This document shows positions 1 to 7,970 of a stretch of 64,000 nt of DNA, piece after piece (position 1 is the first letter of the stretch; every line of letters starts with the position of its first letter). Below the pieces are notes generated by a model. That model did not search any database, had not been told where the DNA came from, and saw only the letters and a list, made by a program, of their open reading frames with translations. The position numbers and the translations under genes were made by a program. This DNA is from Micromonospora sp. MA102 (GTDB lineage Bacteria > Actinomycetota > Actinomycetes > Mycobacteriales > Micromonosporaceae), in contig NZ_JAMWEG010000004.1 in NCBI RefSeq assembly GCF_025460765.1, forward strand, positions 310,001-374,000. Reading direction: 5' to 3'.

Positions 1-2
1 TC

Positions 3-527
3 AGCCTTGCTCTGCTGGCCGCGGCCGCCGGTTGCGGCGACGAGCCCGAGGCGGCGGCCCGCCCGCTGACCGCGGGCGCGGCGGCACCCGCGGCGCATTC
101 CACCGCTGAGGAGGAGGCGGCCGGAAAGGCCGCCCTCACCGCCTATTCCGGCTATCTCGACGCGTCCCAGGCGGCGAGCGCACGCAGCGATCCCGGGCAT
201 CCCGCACTCGCCCGATTCGTCGCGGATCCGCTGCTGACTCGGGTGCGGATGGCAATTCGTGACGCGAAGGAGCACGGCGCGATGCGTACCGGGAAACTCG
301 TGTCCGACCCCACCGTGGTGTCGGTCGACCTGGCGGCCAGACCGCCCACCGTGGAGATCCAGGACTGCCTGGACGCCACCGGCTACCGCCTCGTCTACGC
401 CAAGGACCGCCGGGTCGTCCCCGGCACCCGCGGCGGGCGCTACCTGGCGACCGCCACCGCCACCCGCTACCCCGACGGCCGCTGGCTGATCAGCGCCGGC
501 GCCGGACACCAGGACCAGCCGTGTTGA
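3..527 (+). CDS. Lipoprotein, 5'-truncated, first gene of the Tad locus
   Basis: The reading frame is open from the left edge of the window, so the true start lies upstream. The first visible residues are a hydrophobic stretch ending in a lipobox-like A-A-G-C, so the protein is probably exported and lipidated at that cysteine. About 174 residues are visible. After an Ala/Glu-rich linker comes a compact domain with repeated Tyr and Gly (for example GRYLATATATRYPDGRW), which I cannot assign to a named family. Its stop overlaps the next gene by 7 bases, which ties it to the pilus operon downstream. It may anchor part of the Tad machinery at the outside of the membrane, but that is inference from position only. 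Confidence 0.7.
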   Translation, partial: SLALLAAAAGCGDEPEAAARPLTAGAAAPAAHSTAEEEAAGKAALTAYSGYLDASQAASARSDPGHPALARFVADPLLTRVRMAIRDAKEHGAMRTGKLVSDPTVVSVDLAARPPTVEIQDCLDATGYRLVYAKDRRVVPGTRGGRYLATATATRYPDGRWLISAGAGHQDQPC

Positions 528-1492
528 CCTGGGGAGGAAGGGGTGTCCCGGCCCGCCCGACCCGGGCCGGGACGCCCCGGCGGCTGCTGCTCACCGCCGG
601 CCTGGCGCTACTGCTCGCGCTGACCGGCGCGCCCGCCCTGCTGTTCACCGGCACGCCGGCCCGGGCCGGCGACCCCGGCGGCGAGTGCCCTCCCGGGCAG
701 AACGACTGCAACGTCTGGGACGACGAGCCCGGCACCCCGGGCGGGCCGGGCGGTGGCGGCAACCCCGGCGGTGGCGGCGGGGACGGCGGCGGTGGCGGCG
801 CGAAGTGCCAGTGGAACGGCCGGGTCGTCCCCTGCTACGACGACGTGCTCGGTTGGTTCAACAACGGCGACGGCTGCTACTACAAGCTGGCCGAACCCCA
901 GCCCGAAGCGCCCGAGGGCAAGCAGTGGTACGTGCAGACCTGCAACGGCGGTGACCTGGGCGCGCAGACCGTGGTGCTGCGCGACGGGCCACCACCCGGC
1001 TACGGCGCGCCGCCCGACCCGGAGGAACTGGCCCGCCGCGCGCTCGCGTCCATCTCCCTGTTGCCGCCCCGGGTCGCGGTGGCGCCCCGGCGCAGCAAGG
1101 GTCCCGGTCTGGTGGGGCTGCCCGTCTGGATGTGGGCGAGCGACGGGGCGTCCTACTTCGGGCCGCTGCACGCCTCCGCCTCGGACCGCGACGTGACCGT
1201 CGAGATCACCGCCCGGGTGACCCGGATCGTCTGGAACATGGGCGACGGCACCGAGGTCACCTGCACGGGACCGGGCACGCCCTACACCGCCGACGGACCG
1301 CGGGCGGGGCTGACCTCCCCCGACTGCGGCGACGACCTCGGCTACGCGAAGGCCGGCACCTACCAGGTCAGCGCCACGACGTTCTGGACCGTCGAGTGGA
1401 CCGGCGGCGGCGAGAGCGGCGAGATCGCCCAGAGCCGGGGCAGCGGGACTGTTCCGGTCCAGATCAACGAACTTCAGGTGGTGACGCGATGA
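521..1492 (+). CDS. Secreted Gly-rich protein of the Tad operon
   Basis: This 323-residue protein begins with GTG (TTG at 524 is an alternative). An Arg-rich n-region, a Leu/Ala hydrophobic core and a likely cleavage after A-R-A near residue 49 form a signal peptide. A Gly-rich linker with Cys residues follows at about residues 60-100. The C-terminal half (about 225-315) contains the motif WNMGDGTEVTC and a later GTYQVSATTFWTVEW, which resemble the strands of a PKD-like beta-sandwich. Homologues in this position of actinobacterial Tad loci are often labelled ATP/GTP-binding, but I see no nucleotide-binding motif. Its stop overlaps the next start (ATGA). It is probably a surface component of the pilus system. 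Confidence 0.65.
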   Translation: MLTWGGRGVPARPTRAGTPRRLLLTAGLALLLALTGAPALLFTGTPARAGDPGGECPPGQNDCNVWDDEPGTPGGPGGGGNPGGGGGDGGGGGAKCQWNGRVVPCYDDVLGWFNNGDGCYYKLAEPQPEAPEGKQWYVQTCNGGDLGAQTVVLRDGPPPGYGAPPDPEELARRALASISLLPPRVAVAPRRSKGPGLVGLPVWMWASDGASYFGPLHASASDRDVTVEITARVTRIVWNMGDGTEVTCTGPGTPYTADGPRAGLTSPDCGDDLGYAKAGTYQVSATTFWTVEWTGGGESGEIAQSRGSGTVPVQINELQVVTR

Positions 1493-2151
1493 GTGTGGCG
1501 ACGCGGAACGGCACCCCCCTGGACGCGCCCGTGGCGCCGCCCAAGGTGGTCCGGCAGCGGCGGATCCGCCCCGGCCTGCTCGGCCTGGCCGTGCTGCTCA
1601 TCGCCCTCGGCGGCCTGGGCGCGGCGTTCGCGGTCACCTCGGTCCGCTCCACCGGCAGCTACCTCGCGGTGGCCCGGCCGGTCGAGGCCGGCCGGCAGCT
1701 CACCAGCGACGACCTGATCCCGGTGCGGGTGTCGGGCGGGCGGGAACTCCAGCCGGTGCGGGCCGACCGGATCAGGGAGGTGCTCGGCCTGCGGGCCGCC
1801 GTCCGGCTCACCCCGGGCACGCTGCTGACCCCGGCCCAACTCACCGACGCGCCGCTGCTCGGCCCCGGGCAGCAGCAGATCGCGCTGGGCCTGGAGCCGA
1901 CCCAGGTGCCCGCCCGCAAGCTGCACCCCGGCGACCGGGTGCTCCTGATCAGCACGCCGGACAACAGCACCGGCAGCGCCGGCGGCACGCGCGGCGGCGG
2001 CACCCGGTTCGAGGCCACGGTGATCGACACCGCCACGCCGGAGAACAACGACGTGGTGGTCTACCTGGCGCTGGCCGTCCGGGACGTGCCGGCCGTGGTG
2101 GCGCTGGCCGCCGACGACCGGATCGCGCTCGTGCTCACCGGGGCGGCCTGA
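1489..2151 (+). CDS. SAF-domain protein, CpaB/RcpC-like pilus assembly factor
   Basis: The chosen ATG overlaps the stop of the preceding gene by four bases and gives 220 residues. An N-terminal membrane segment (about 28-50) is followed by a SAF domain (about 55-120), recognisable by the pattern VARPVEAGRQLTSDDL and later LTPGTLLTPAQL. The rest resembles the CpaB C-terminal region, with LHPGDRVLLI. In Tad systems CpaB/RcpC proteins sit at the cell envelope and support pilus export; Gram-positive bacteria lack the secretin, so the exact role here is open. The next gene starts inside its stop codon (TGATG), which suggests translational coupling. Confidence 0.75.
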   Translation: MSVATRNGTPLDAPVAPPKVVRQRRIRPGLLGLAVLLIALGGLGAAFAVTSVRSTGSYLAVARPVEAGRQLTSDDLIPVRVSGGRELQPVRADRIREVLGLRAAVRLTPGTLLTPAQLTDAPLLGPGQQQIALGLEPTQVPARKLHPGDRVLLISTPDNSTGSAGGTRGGGTRFEATVIDTATPENNDVVVYLALAVRDVPAVVALAADDRIALVLTGAA

Positions 2152-2984
2152 TGGCGGTCATCGCCCTGGTCTCGGCGAAGGGCTCGCCGGGCGTCACCAC
2201 GGCCGCGCTGGCCGCCGCGCTGAGCTGGCACCGGCGGCTCGTGCTGGCCGAGTGCGACCCGTCGGGCGGCTCGGTCCTGCCCGGCTACCTGGGCGGGGCG
2301 CTCGACGGCCCGCGCGGCCTCGGCGAGCTGGCCGTCGGGGAGCTGCGGGACGGCAACCTGGAGAGCGCGTTCTGGTCCCAGCTCGTCGACCTGGACGCGC
2401 CGAAGCGGGAACGGCTGCTGCTGCCCGGCGTCGTCGACCCGGCCCAGGCCGGCAGCGTCACCCCGCTCTGGCAGCGCTTCGCCGACTTCTTCACCAGCCT
2501 GGAGAAGGGCGTCCCGCCGTACGACGTGCTGGTCGACTGTGGCCGGTTGCAGGTCGGCGGTCCACCGTGGCCGGTGCTGCGGGCCGCGGCCGTGGTGCTG
2601 CTGGTCACCCGGGCGCACCTGCCCGACCTGTCCGCCACCCGCGCCACGGTCAAGGCCATCGAGCGGGACTTCGCCGATCACCGGGTCCCCCCGGGCACCC
2701 TGCGCCTGCTCGTGGTCGGGGACGGGCACGGCAGCAGCGAGATCAGCAAGGCGCTGCGGCTGCCGGTGATCGCCCGGCTGCCGCACGACCCGCGTACCGC
2801 CGCGGTGCTCGCGCACGGCGGCACCGTACGCGCCAACCGGCCCCTCCTGCGCGCGGCCGGCCAGTTGGAGGTGCCGGTCCGGGCGCTGCTGGACCGGCGA
2901 CAGGCCCGGCTGGCCTGGCCGGGCGCCCCGGCCCCGCGCGCGGTGACCACGCCGAGCACGCCGGGGGTGTCCGGTGCGGTTTGA
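2151..2984 (+). CDS. MinD/ParA-like ATPase, TadZ/CpaE-like
   Basis: The 277-residue product carries a deviant Walker A motif, KGSPGVTT (residues 9-16), typical of MinD/ParA ATPases, and LAECDPSGG shortly after. A later LVDCGRL is a Walker B-type strand. In Tad loci such proteins (TadZ/CpaE) localise the secretion apparatus at the pole or membrane. The usual receiver-like N-terminal domain of CpaE is absent, so this is the short form. It overlaps the SAF gene by one base and the TadA gene by eleven, in line with one polycistronic message. Confidence 0.8.
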   Translation: MAVIALVSAKGSPGVTTAALAAALSWHRRLVLAECDPSGGSVLPGYLGGALDGPRGLGELAVGELRDGNLESAFWSQLVDLDAPKRERLLLPGVVDPAQAGSVTPLWQRFADFFTSLEKGVPPYDVLVDCGRLQVGGPPWPVLRAAAVVLLVTRAHLPDLSATRATVKAIERDFADHRVPPGTLRLLVVGDGHGSSEISKALRLPVIARLPHDPRTAAVLAHGGTVRANRPLLRAAGQLEVPVRALLDRRQARLAWPGAPAPRAVTTPSTPGVSGAV

Positions 2985-4503
2985 GCCGGTCTCGCACGAC
3001 CCCCGGGGGCAGCAGCCCGGCGCCACGTCGACCGTGCCGCCGCTGGTCCCGCCGAACGGGCGGCACCACGTGCCCCCGCCGCCCGCCGCGCCGGTCGCGC
3101 CGGCGGCCCCGCCGCCCCGTCCCCGGGTCGACTTCGCGGTGGTCCGCGAACTGCGCCGGGAACTCAGCGAACGGCTCACCCTCTGGCAGCGCGGCCGGGA
3201 GTTCGACGCAAACGCCGAGGAGGTCGAGCGGGCCAGGCTGGCCGTCGCGGTGGTCTCCGCGTACGCGGATTCGGTGCGCCGGGCCGGCACACCGATGGCC
3301 GCCGACGAGGAGCGCCTGCTGCTCGACCAGGTGACCGCCGAGCTGGTCGGCCTGGGCCGGCTCCAGACGCTGCTGGTCGACGACACCATCGAGGAGGTGC
3401 ACATCCTCGGCTGCGACCAGGTGCGCATCACCCGGCACGGCGGCGGCGTCGACTGGGCCGAGCCCATCGCCGACAGCGACGACGAGCTGGTGGAGATCCT
3501 CCAGGCGGCGGCCCGCCGGGCCGGGGCGACCGAACGCTCGCTGTCCACCTCGAAGCCGACGCTCGACCTGCAACTGCCCGACGGCAGCCGGCTCGCCGCG
3601 GTCTTCCTGGTCAGCCACCGCCCGTACGCGGTCATCCGCAAGCACAACACGCTCGCGGTGAGCCTGGAGGACATCGCCGGCGGCCGGCCCGACCTGGACG
3701 AGATGATCGACCCGCTGCTGCGCGACTTCCTCCGCGCCGCCATGCGGGCCGGGCTGAACATCATGGTGGCCGGGCTCGCCGGGGCCGGGAAGACCACGGT
3801 CATCCGGGCGCTGATGGACGAGATCCCGGCGGACGAGCCGTACGTGCTGCTGGAGGAGAGCCGGGAGCTGCTGCCGGCCCGCCACGGGCACAAGCACCGG
3901 GCGGTGATGAGCTTCGAGTCGCGGGAGGGGCACGGCGAACGCGGGCTGGACGGTCGACCGGCCGGTGAGGTCAGCATCGCCGACCTGATCCCGGTGTCGC
4001 TGCGGATGGGCGTGCTGCGGATCATCGTCGGCGAGGTGCGGTCCCGGGAGATCGTGCCGATGCTCCAGGCGATGACCACCAGCCGCGGGTCGATGTGCAC
4101 GATCCACGCGCGTACCCCGGCCGGCGTGGGCGAGCGGATCATCGAGCTGGCGCTGGCCCACGGCCGGGAGATGACGGTCGACCAGGCCCGCCGGATGGCC
4201 GGCAACGCGCTGGACCTGATCGTCTACGTCACCGTCGAGGACGAGACCGCCATCGGCGGCCGCAAGCACCGCTTCGTGTCGCACGTCGAGGAGGTCATCG
4301 GCGTCGGCGAGGGCAACCGGATCACCACCACCAGCGTCTTCGGCCCGGGGCCGGACGGCCGGGCGGTGCCCCGCCACCTCCCCGAACGGATCCGCGACCA
4401 ACTGCTGCGGGTCGGCTACGACGCCCGGCTGCTCACCCGGTTCATCGAGGCCGGCACGGGCGCCTGGCGGCGTCCCCGGCGCACCCGGCTCGGGCGGCGG
4501 TAG
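2974..4503 (+). CDS. tadA: TadA/CpaF secretion ATPase
   Basis: This is the hexameric traffic ATPase that powers assembly of Flp-type pili at the inner face of the membrane. Of 509 residues, the first 50 are a Pro-rich linker. The CpaF N-terminal domain follows, then the ATPase core with Walker A GLAGAGKTT at about 267, a Walker B-type IIVGEVRS at about 350 and the His-box CTIHAR near 374. The GTG start at 2974 lies inside the preceding gene and gives the overlap typical of this operon. TadB follows after three bases. The family match is strong. Confidence 0.93.
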   Translation: MRFEPVSHDPRGQQPGATSTVPPLVPPNGRHHVPPPPAAPVAPAAPPPRPRVDFAVVRELRRELSERLTLWQRGREFDANAEEVERARLAVAVVSAYADSVRRAGTPMAADEERLLLDQVTAELVGLGRLQTLLVDDTIEEVHILGCDQVRITRHGGGVDWAEPIADSDDELVEILQAAARRAGATERSLSTSKPTLDLQLPDGSRLAAVFLVSHRPYAVIRKHNTLAVSLEDIAGGRPDLDEMIDPLLRDFLRAAMRAGLNIMVAGLAGAGKTTVIRALMDEIPADEPYVLLEESRELLPARHGHKHRAVMSFESREGHGERGLDGRPAGEVSIADLIPVSLRMGVLRIIVGEVRSREIVPMLQAMTTSRGSMCTIHARTPAGVGERIIELALAHGREMTVDQARRMAGNALDLIVYVTVEDETAIGGRKHRFVSHVEEVIGVGEGNRITTTSVFGPGPDGRAVPRHLPERIRDQLLRVGYDARLLTRFIEAGTGAWRRPRRTRLGRR

Positions 4504-4506
4504 CTC

Positions 4507-5406
4507 ATGGCGACGATCGAGCTGATCGCGCTGGTCTCCGGCGCGGCGTGCGTGGCCGGGCTGGTGCTCACGGTGGTCGCGCTGGTCGGCACCCGCCGGC
4601 CGGCCGGGTCGACCCCGGGCGCCGGGCCCGGGCTGAGGCGGCTCTGGACCGGCACCGGGGCCAGCCGCCGGGAGCAGCACCGCTACCAGCTGCTGCTCGG
4701 CGCGGCCGTGGTGGTCGGCGCGCTGGCCTTCCTGCTCACCGGCCTGCCGGTGGTCGGCCTCCTGGTGGCGCTCGCGGTGCCCGGCGTGCCGTGGCTGTTC
4801 GCGGTGGGCCGGGCCGAGCAGCGGGCCATCGCCCGGATCGAGGCGGTCGGCGAGTGGACCCGGCGACTCAAGGACATCTCCGGCACCGGGCAGGGCCTCC
4901 AACAGGCCATCATCGGCACCATCGCCACCGCACCGGAGGAGATCCAGGAGGAGGTGCGCACCCTGGCGGCCCGCCTCCAGGCCGGCTGGTTGGCGAGGTC
5001 CGCCCTGCTCGCCTTCGCCGACGAGATCGCCGACCCGGTCTGCGACCAGGTGGTGGCGGCGCTGATCCTGCACCTCACCGACCGGGGCGAACGCCTCGGC
5101 GACGTGCTCGGCTCGATCGCCACCGCCGCCTCGGCCGAGGTGGCCACCCGGCGGGAGGTGGAGGCCAAGCGGACGCAGCCCCGGTTCGCGGTCCGCTTCC
5201 TCACCGGGATGACCCTGGCGACGCTGGCGTACGGGCTGGTCAACAGCGACTACGTCCGGCCGTACGGGACGGTCTTCGGTCAGCTCGTCATGGCGGTGCT
5301 CGGTGCGGCCTTCGTGGGGCTGCTGGTCTGGGTGCGGTCGATGAGCCAGCCGCCCCGCCCGGCGCGCTTCCTGCCGGCGCCCGACCCGGAGGAGGCGATC
5401 GCGTGA
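4507..5406 (+). CDS. tadB: TadB-like pilus assembly membrane protein (T2SSF)
   Basis: The 299-residue protein has an N-terminal membrane segment (about 5-27), a pair of helices near 58-100, a cytoplasmic T2SSF four-helix region containing EWTRRLKDISGTGQGL and DRGERLGDVLGSIA, and C-terminal membrane helices around 240-285. This is the TadB arrangement. TadB pairs with TadC to form the platform that couples the TadA ATPase to pilin. The start is three bases after the tadA stop. It is separated from tadC by a 59-bp repeat element rather than by the overlaps seen elsewhere in the operon. Confidence 0.88.
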   Translation: MATIELIALVSGAACVAGLVLTVVALVGTRRPAGSTPGAGPGLRRLWTGTGASRREQHRYQLLLGAAVVVGALAFLLTGLPVVGLLVALAVPGVPWLFAVGRAEQRAIARIEAVGEWTRRLKDISGTGQGLQQAIIGTIATAPEEIQEEVRTLAARLQAGWLARSALLAFADEIADPVCDQVVAALILHLTDRGERLGDVLGSIATAASAEVATRREVEAKRTQPRFAVRFLTGMTLATLAYGLVNSDYVRPYGTVFGQLVMAVLGAAFVGLLVWVRSMSQPPRPARFLPAPDPEEAIA

Positions 5407-5461
5407 GCGCGAGGAGTGAGCTTGCGAGCCCCGCAGTCGCGAACGGAAGGCGGGCACGGTG
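5403..5461 (+). repeat. 59-bp intercistronic repeat, copy 1 (tadB-tadC junction)
   Basis: This element begins one base before the tadB stop codon and ends on the tadC GTG start. It matches the reverse strand of 28833-28891 at 52 of 59 positions without gaps. It contains the conserved blocks GAGGAGTG, CTTGCGAGCCCC and a GGAAGG ribosome-binding site seven bases before the start codon. Because both copies run from stop to start with identical length, the element appears to supply a spacer plus Shine-Dalgarno between co-transcribed genes. Confidence 0.8.
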
Positions 5462-6322
5462 ATCCTCAACTGGCAGCTGGCCGTGGCGGTGCTGGGCGGG
5501 GCGGCCGTCGGGCTCGGCCTGTTCCTGGTGGTCCGCGAGGCGCTGCCGGCGACCCCGGCGCTCGGCCCGGCGCTGCGCCGGCTGCACCAGCCACCCGGCC
5601 AGGCCCCGGTGGCCGGGAGCGGGCCGGACTGGCTCGGCGGCGTCTCCCGCTGGCTGCGACCCCCGCACCGGCAGCTCGCCCTGCTCGACCGGACCCCCGA
5701 GCAGTACGCCCTGTCCGTGGTGCTCTCCGCGCTGGTCGGGTTCGCCACCCCGGCGGTCGCCTCGGCCGTGCTCTTCCTGGGCGGGGTGGCGCTGCCGCTG
5801 GTCGTACCGGTGCTCGGGAGCCTGGGGTTGGCGCTGGTCGCCGGCCTGCTCGCGCACCGCGCGGTGCTGGCCAAGGCGGACACCGCGCGGGACGAGTTCC
5901 GCCAGGCCGTCTGCACCTACCTGGACCTGGTGGCGTTGCAGCTCTCCGCCGCGCACGGGCCCGTGCAGTCGCTGGAGCGCGCGGCAGCGGTCTGCGACGG
6001 CTGGGTCTTCGAGCGCATCCGGGAGGCGCTGCGGATCGCCCAGCTCCAGATGCACTCCCCGTGGGACGAGCTCCAGGAGCTGGCCGAGCGGATCGGCATC
6101 CCGGAGCTGGGCGACGTGGGGGCCATCATGCGCTCCTCGGGCAGCGAGGGTGCCCAGGTCCACGAGACCCTGCGCAGCCGCGCCGACTCGCTGCGCGACC
6201 AGATCCGGACCGACAACCTGGCCCGGGCCGAGGGGGTGACCAGCAAGCTCGACATCCCCGGCTCGCTGCTGGTCTTCGTCCTGCTCGGCTTCGCCGTCTA
6301 TCCGTTCCTCGCCCGTCTGTGA
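5459..6322 (+). CDS. tadC: TadC-like pilus assembly membrane protein (T2SSF)
   Basis: The 287-residue product starts at GTG, supplied with GGAAGG by the upstream repeat. It has an N-terminal helix (about 7-27), a helical hairpin at about 85-130, a T2SSF cytoplasmic region with the diagnostic HGPVQSLERAAAVCDGW and IGIPELGDVGAIMRSSGSEGA, and a C-terminal helix ending LGFAVYPFLARL. It should form the inner-membrane platform with TadB. Its closest gene-order partner downstream is a small pilin-like peptide, 24 bases away. Confidence 0.88.
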   Translation: MILNWQLAVAVLGGAAVGLGLFLVVREALPATPALGPALRRLHQPPGQAPVAGSGPDWLGGVSRWLRPPHRQLALLDRTPEQYALSVVLSALVGFATPAVASAVLFLGGVALPLVVPVLGSLGLALVAGLLAHRAVLAKADTARDEFRQAVCTYLDLVALQLSAAHGPVQSLERAAAVCDGWVFERIREALRIAQLQMHSPWDELQELAERIGIPELGDVGAIMRSSGSEGAQVHETLRSRADSLRDQIRTDNLARAEGVTSKLDIPGSLLVFVLLGFAVYPFLARL

Positions 6323-6346
6323 ACCCACCCCGAGAAGGAGAAGACC

Positions 6347-6556
6347 ATGCACCTCTACGCCTACCTCTACGCCGCGGTGAGCAGCCGCCTGGCCGAGCTG
6401 CGGCGGGACACCGAGCGGGGTGACAGCCCGGTGCCGACCGCGGTGATCATCTTCGGGCTGGTCGCGGTGGCCATGGCGGTCACCGGGCTCGCCCTGGCCA
6501 AGGCCAACAACTGGATGAACGCCATCCCGAACAACACGGCGCCGAAGGCCCCCTGA
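6347..6556 (+). CDS. Small single-pass protein, candidate Flp-type pilin
   Basis: The 69-residue peptide has a good ribosome-binding site (aaGGAGaag before the ATG). A charged N-terminus ending in ERGD is followed by one hydrophobic helix (about residues 29-50) and a short Asn/Pro tail. Size and position between tadC and tadE fit the major Flp pilin. However, the class III leader rule (Gly at -1 and Glu at +5 before the helix) is not met: the residue at +5 after ERG is proline. It may be processed differently or be a structural helper instead of the pilin. Confidence 0.6.
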   Translation: MHLYAYLYAAVSSRLAELRRDTERGDSPVPTAVIIFGLVAVAMAVTGLALAKANNWMNAIPNNTAPKAP

Positions 6557-7059
6557 TGCGCGGCCCCGCCCGTACGGACCGGAGCCGGCCGGCACCCGCC
6601 GGCCGGCCCACCGGCCGGTGCGGCCCGGGGCGGATCACCACCGTCCTGCGGGGACGCCTCACCGCGGGCGGGTCCGAGCGGGGCGCCAACCCGGTCGAGT
6701 TGGCGGTGGTGATGCCGGCGATCCTGGTGCTGCTCTTCGCCTCGATCCAGCTCGCCGTCTGGTTCGTCGCCCGCTCCACCGCCCTCAACGCGGCGCAGAC
6801 CGGCGTGAACGCCCAGCGGGGGCTCGAGGCCCCGCCGGACGCGGGCCGGGACCGGGCCACCACCTTCCTGCGGGCCGCCGGCGACTGGCTGGTCGACTGG
6901 CAGAACCCGGGCCCCACCTGCGAAATCGTTGCTACCGGGGGCACTCCCACCGAGGTCACCTGCACGGTCAGCGGACGCTCCCTGTCGGTGATCCCCGGGG
7001 TCGACTTCCCGGTCCGGCAGACCGCGCACGGCACCGCCGAACGCTGGACGACGGGGTGA
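6556..7059 (+). CDS. TadE-like pseudopilin
   Basis: The start codon overlaps the previous stop (TGATG). The 167-residue protein carries a TadE signature: G-A-N-P-V-E-L-A-V-V followed by a hydrophobic helix and the amphipathic RSTALNAAQTGVNAQRG. The Gly followed by Glu at +5 matches the class III prepilin leader, although it lies about 50 residues in, behind an Arg/Pro-rich N-terminus, so the cytoplasmic leader is long. TadE pseudopilins are processed by the prepilin peptidase and incorporated at low abundance. No prepilin peptidase gene is present in this window. Confidence 0.78.
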   Translation: MRGPARTDRSRPAPAGRPTGRCGPGRITTVLRGRLTAGGSERGANPVELAVVMPAILVLLFASIQLAVWFVARSTALNAAQTGVNAQRGLEAPPDAGRDRATTFLRAAGDWLVDWQNPGPTCEIVATGGTPTEVTCTVSGRSLSVIPGVDFPVRQTAHGTAERWTTG

Positions 7060-7064
7060 GGCCG

Positions 7065-7526
7065 ATGGCACGGGACCGGGGTTCCGTCTCGATCGAGGTG
7101 GCGGTGCTCGCCCCCGCCTTCATCGGGCTGATGGTGCTGGCCGGGGTGGCCGGCCGGACGGCCGTCGCCGACGAGGCGGTGGAGTCGGCCGCGCACGACG
7201 CGGCCCGCGCCGCCTCGATCGCCCGGGACGACCGGGCCGGCCGGACCGCCGCCACCGAGGCCGCGCAACGCCAGCTCGACTGGTCGGGCCTGCACTGCGC
7301 CGCGCCACCGGCGTTGGCCCTCAGTGGGTCGCTGGCGGGCGCCCAGACCAGCTTCCGGGACGCGTACCGCGGGGCGCCCGGCGTGCCGGCGACCGTCACG
7401 GTCACGCTGACCTGCACGGTCTCCTTCGACGACCTGCGGGCGCCGGGGCTGCCCGGCGTGCCGGGCGGCAAGATCGTCTCGGCGAGCTTCACCTCGCCCC
7501 TGGACACCTATCGGAGCCGCGGATGA
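7065..7526 (+). CDS. TadE/TadF-like pseudopilin
   Basis: ATG at 7065 has a GGGGTGAGG sequence just upstream; GTG at 7056 is an in-frame alternative that overlaps the previous stop. The 153-residue product begins with RDRGSVSIEVAVLAPAF, giving a class III-like Gly with Glu at +5 and then a membrane helix. The extracellular part contains two cysteines spaced so that a disulfide is possible. It is probably a second minor pilin. Its stop overlaps the next start (ATGA). Confidence 0.72.
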   Translation: MARDRGSVSIEVAVLAPAFIGLMVLAGVAGRTAVADEAVESAAHDAARAASIARDDRAGRTAATEAAQRQLDWSGLHCAAPPALALSGSLAGAQTSFRDAYRGAPGVPATVTVTLTCTVSFDDLRAPGLPGVPGGKIVSASFTSPLDTYRSRG

Positions 7527-7954
7527 CCGGGCGGCGCGCGGCGGAGAGCGGCCGGGTGAGCCTCTTCCTGGCCGTGGCGATGATCGGCGTACTCGTGATC
7601 ATCAGCCTGGCGTACGACGGCGCCGGGCAGCTCCGCTCGTTGCAGCGCGCGGACAACCTGGCCGCCGAGGCGGCCCGCAGTGGCGGCCAGATGATCGACC
7701 GGGCCAGCGCCATCGAGGGCGGCCCCAAGCAGATCGACGAGGTGGCCGCCCGGCAGGCCGTCGCGGCCTACCTGGGCGCCGCCGGCGGGGTCCGCGACCA
7801 CGACGTCAGCTTCCCGGTGGTCGCCGGCGAGCGGCAGATCCAGGTACGCGTCCGCATCACCTACCGGCGGGACCTGCTCGGTCTCTTCGGCTTCCAGAAC
7901 ACCGCCACCGTCACCGGTGAGGCCACCGCGCGGGCGCTCACCGGAGCCCCCTAG
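7523..7954 (+). CDS. TadG-like pilus-associated protein
   Basis: The 143-residue protein has the short leader ESGRVSLFLAVAMIGVLVIISLAYDGAG, the form found at the N-terminus of TadG-like (Tad pilus-associated) proteins in actinobacteria. The remaining sequence contains LAAEAARSGGQMID, similar to the amphipathic helix after the membrane segment in TadE/TadG. Unlike its two neighbours it lacks Glu at +5, so it may stay membrane-anchored. It overlaps the previous gene by four bases and precedes the LysM gene by 16. Confidence 0.68.
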   Translation: MTGRRAAESGRVSLFLAVAMIGVLVIISLAYDGAGQLRSLQRADNLAAEAARSGGQMIDRASAIEGGPKQIDEVAARQAVAAYLGAAGGVRDHDVSFPVVAGERQIQVRVRITYRRDLLGLFGFQNTATVTGEATARALTGAP

Positions 7955-7970
7955 GGAAGGGAAGGCAGCC

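Noticed and set aside
2743..5916. Very long open frame on the - strand, opposite the tadA-tadC genes
   Set aside because: The + strand encodes clear TadA, TadB and TadC motifs throughout. The long opposite frame results from the high GC and lack of stop codons.
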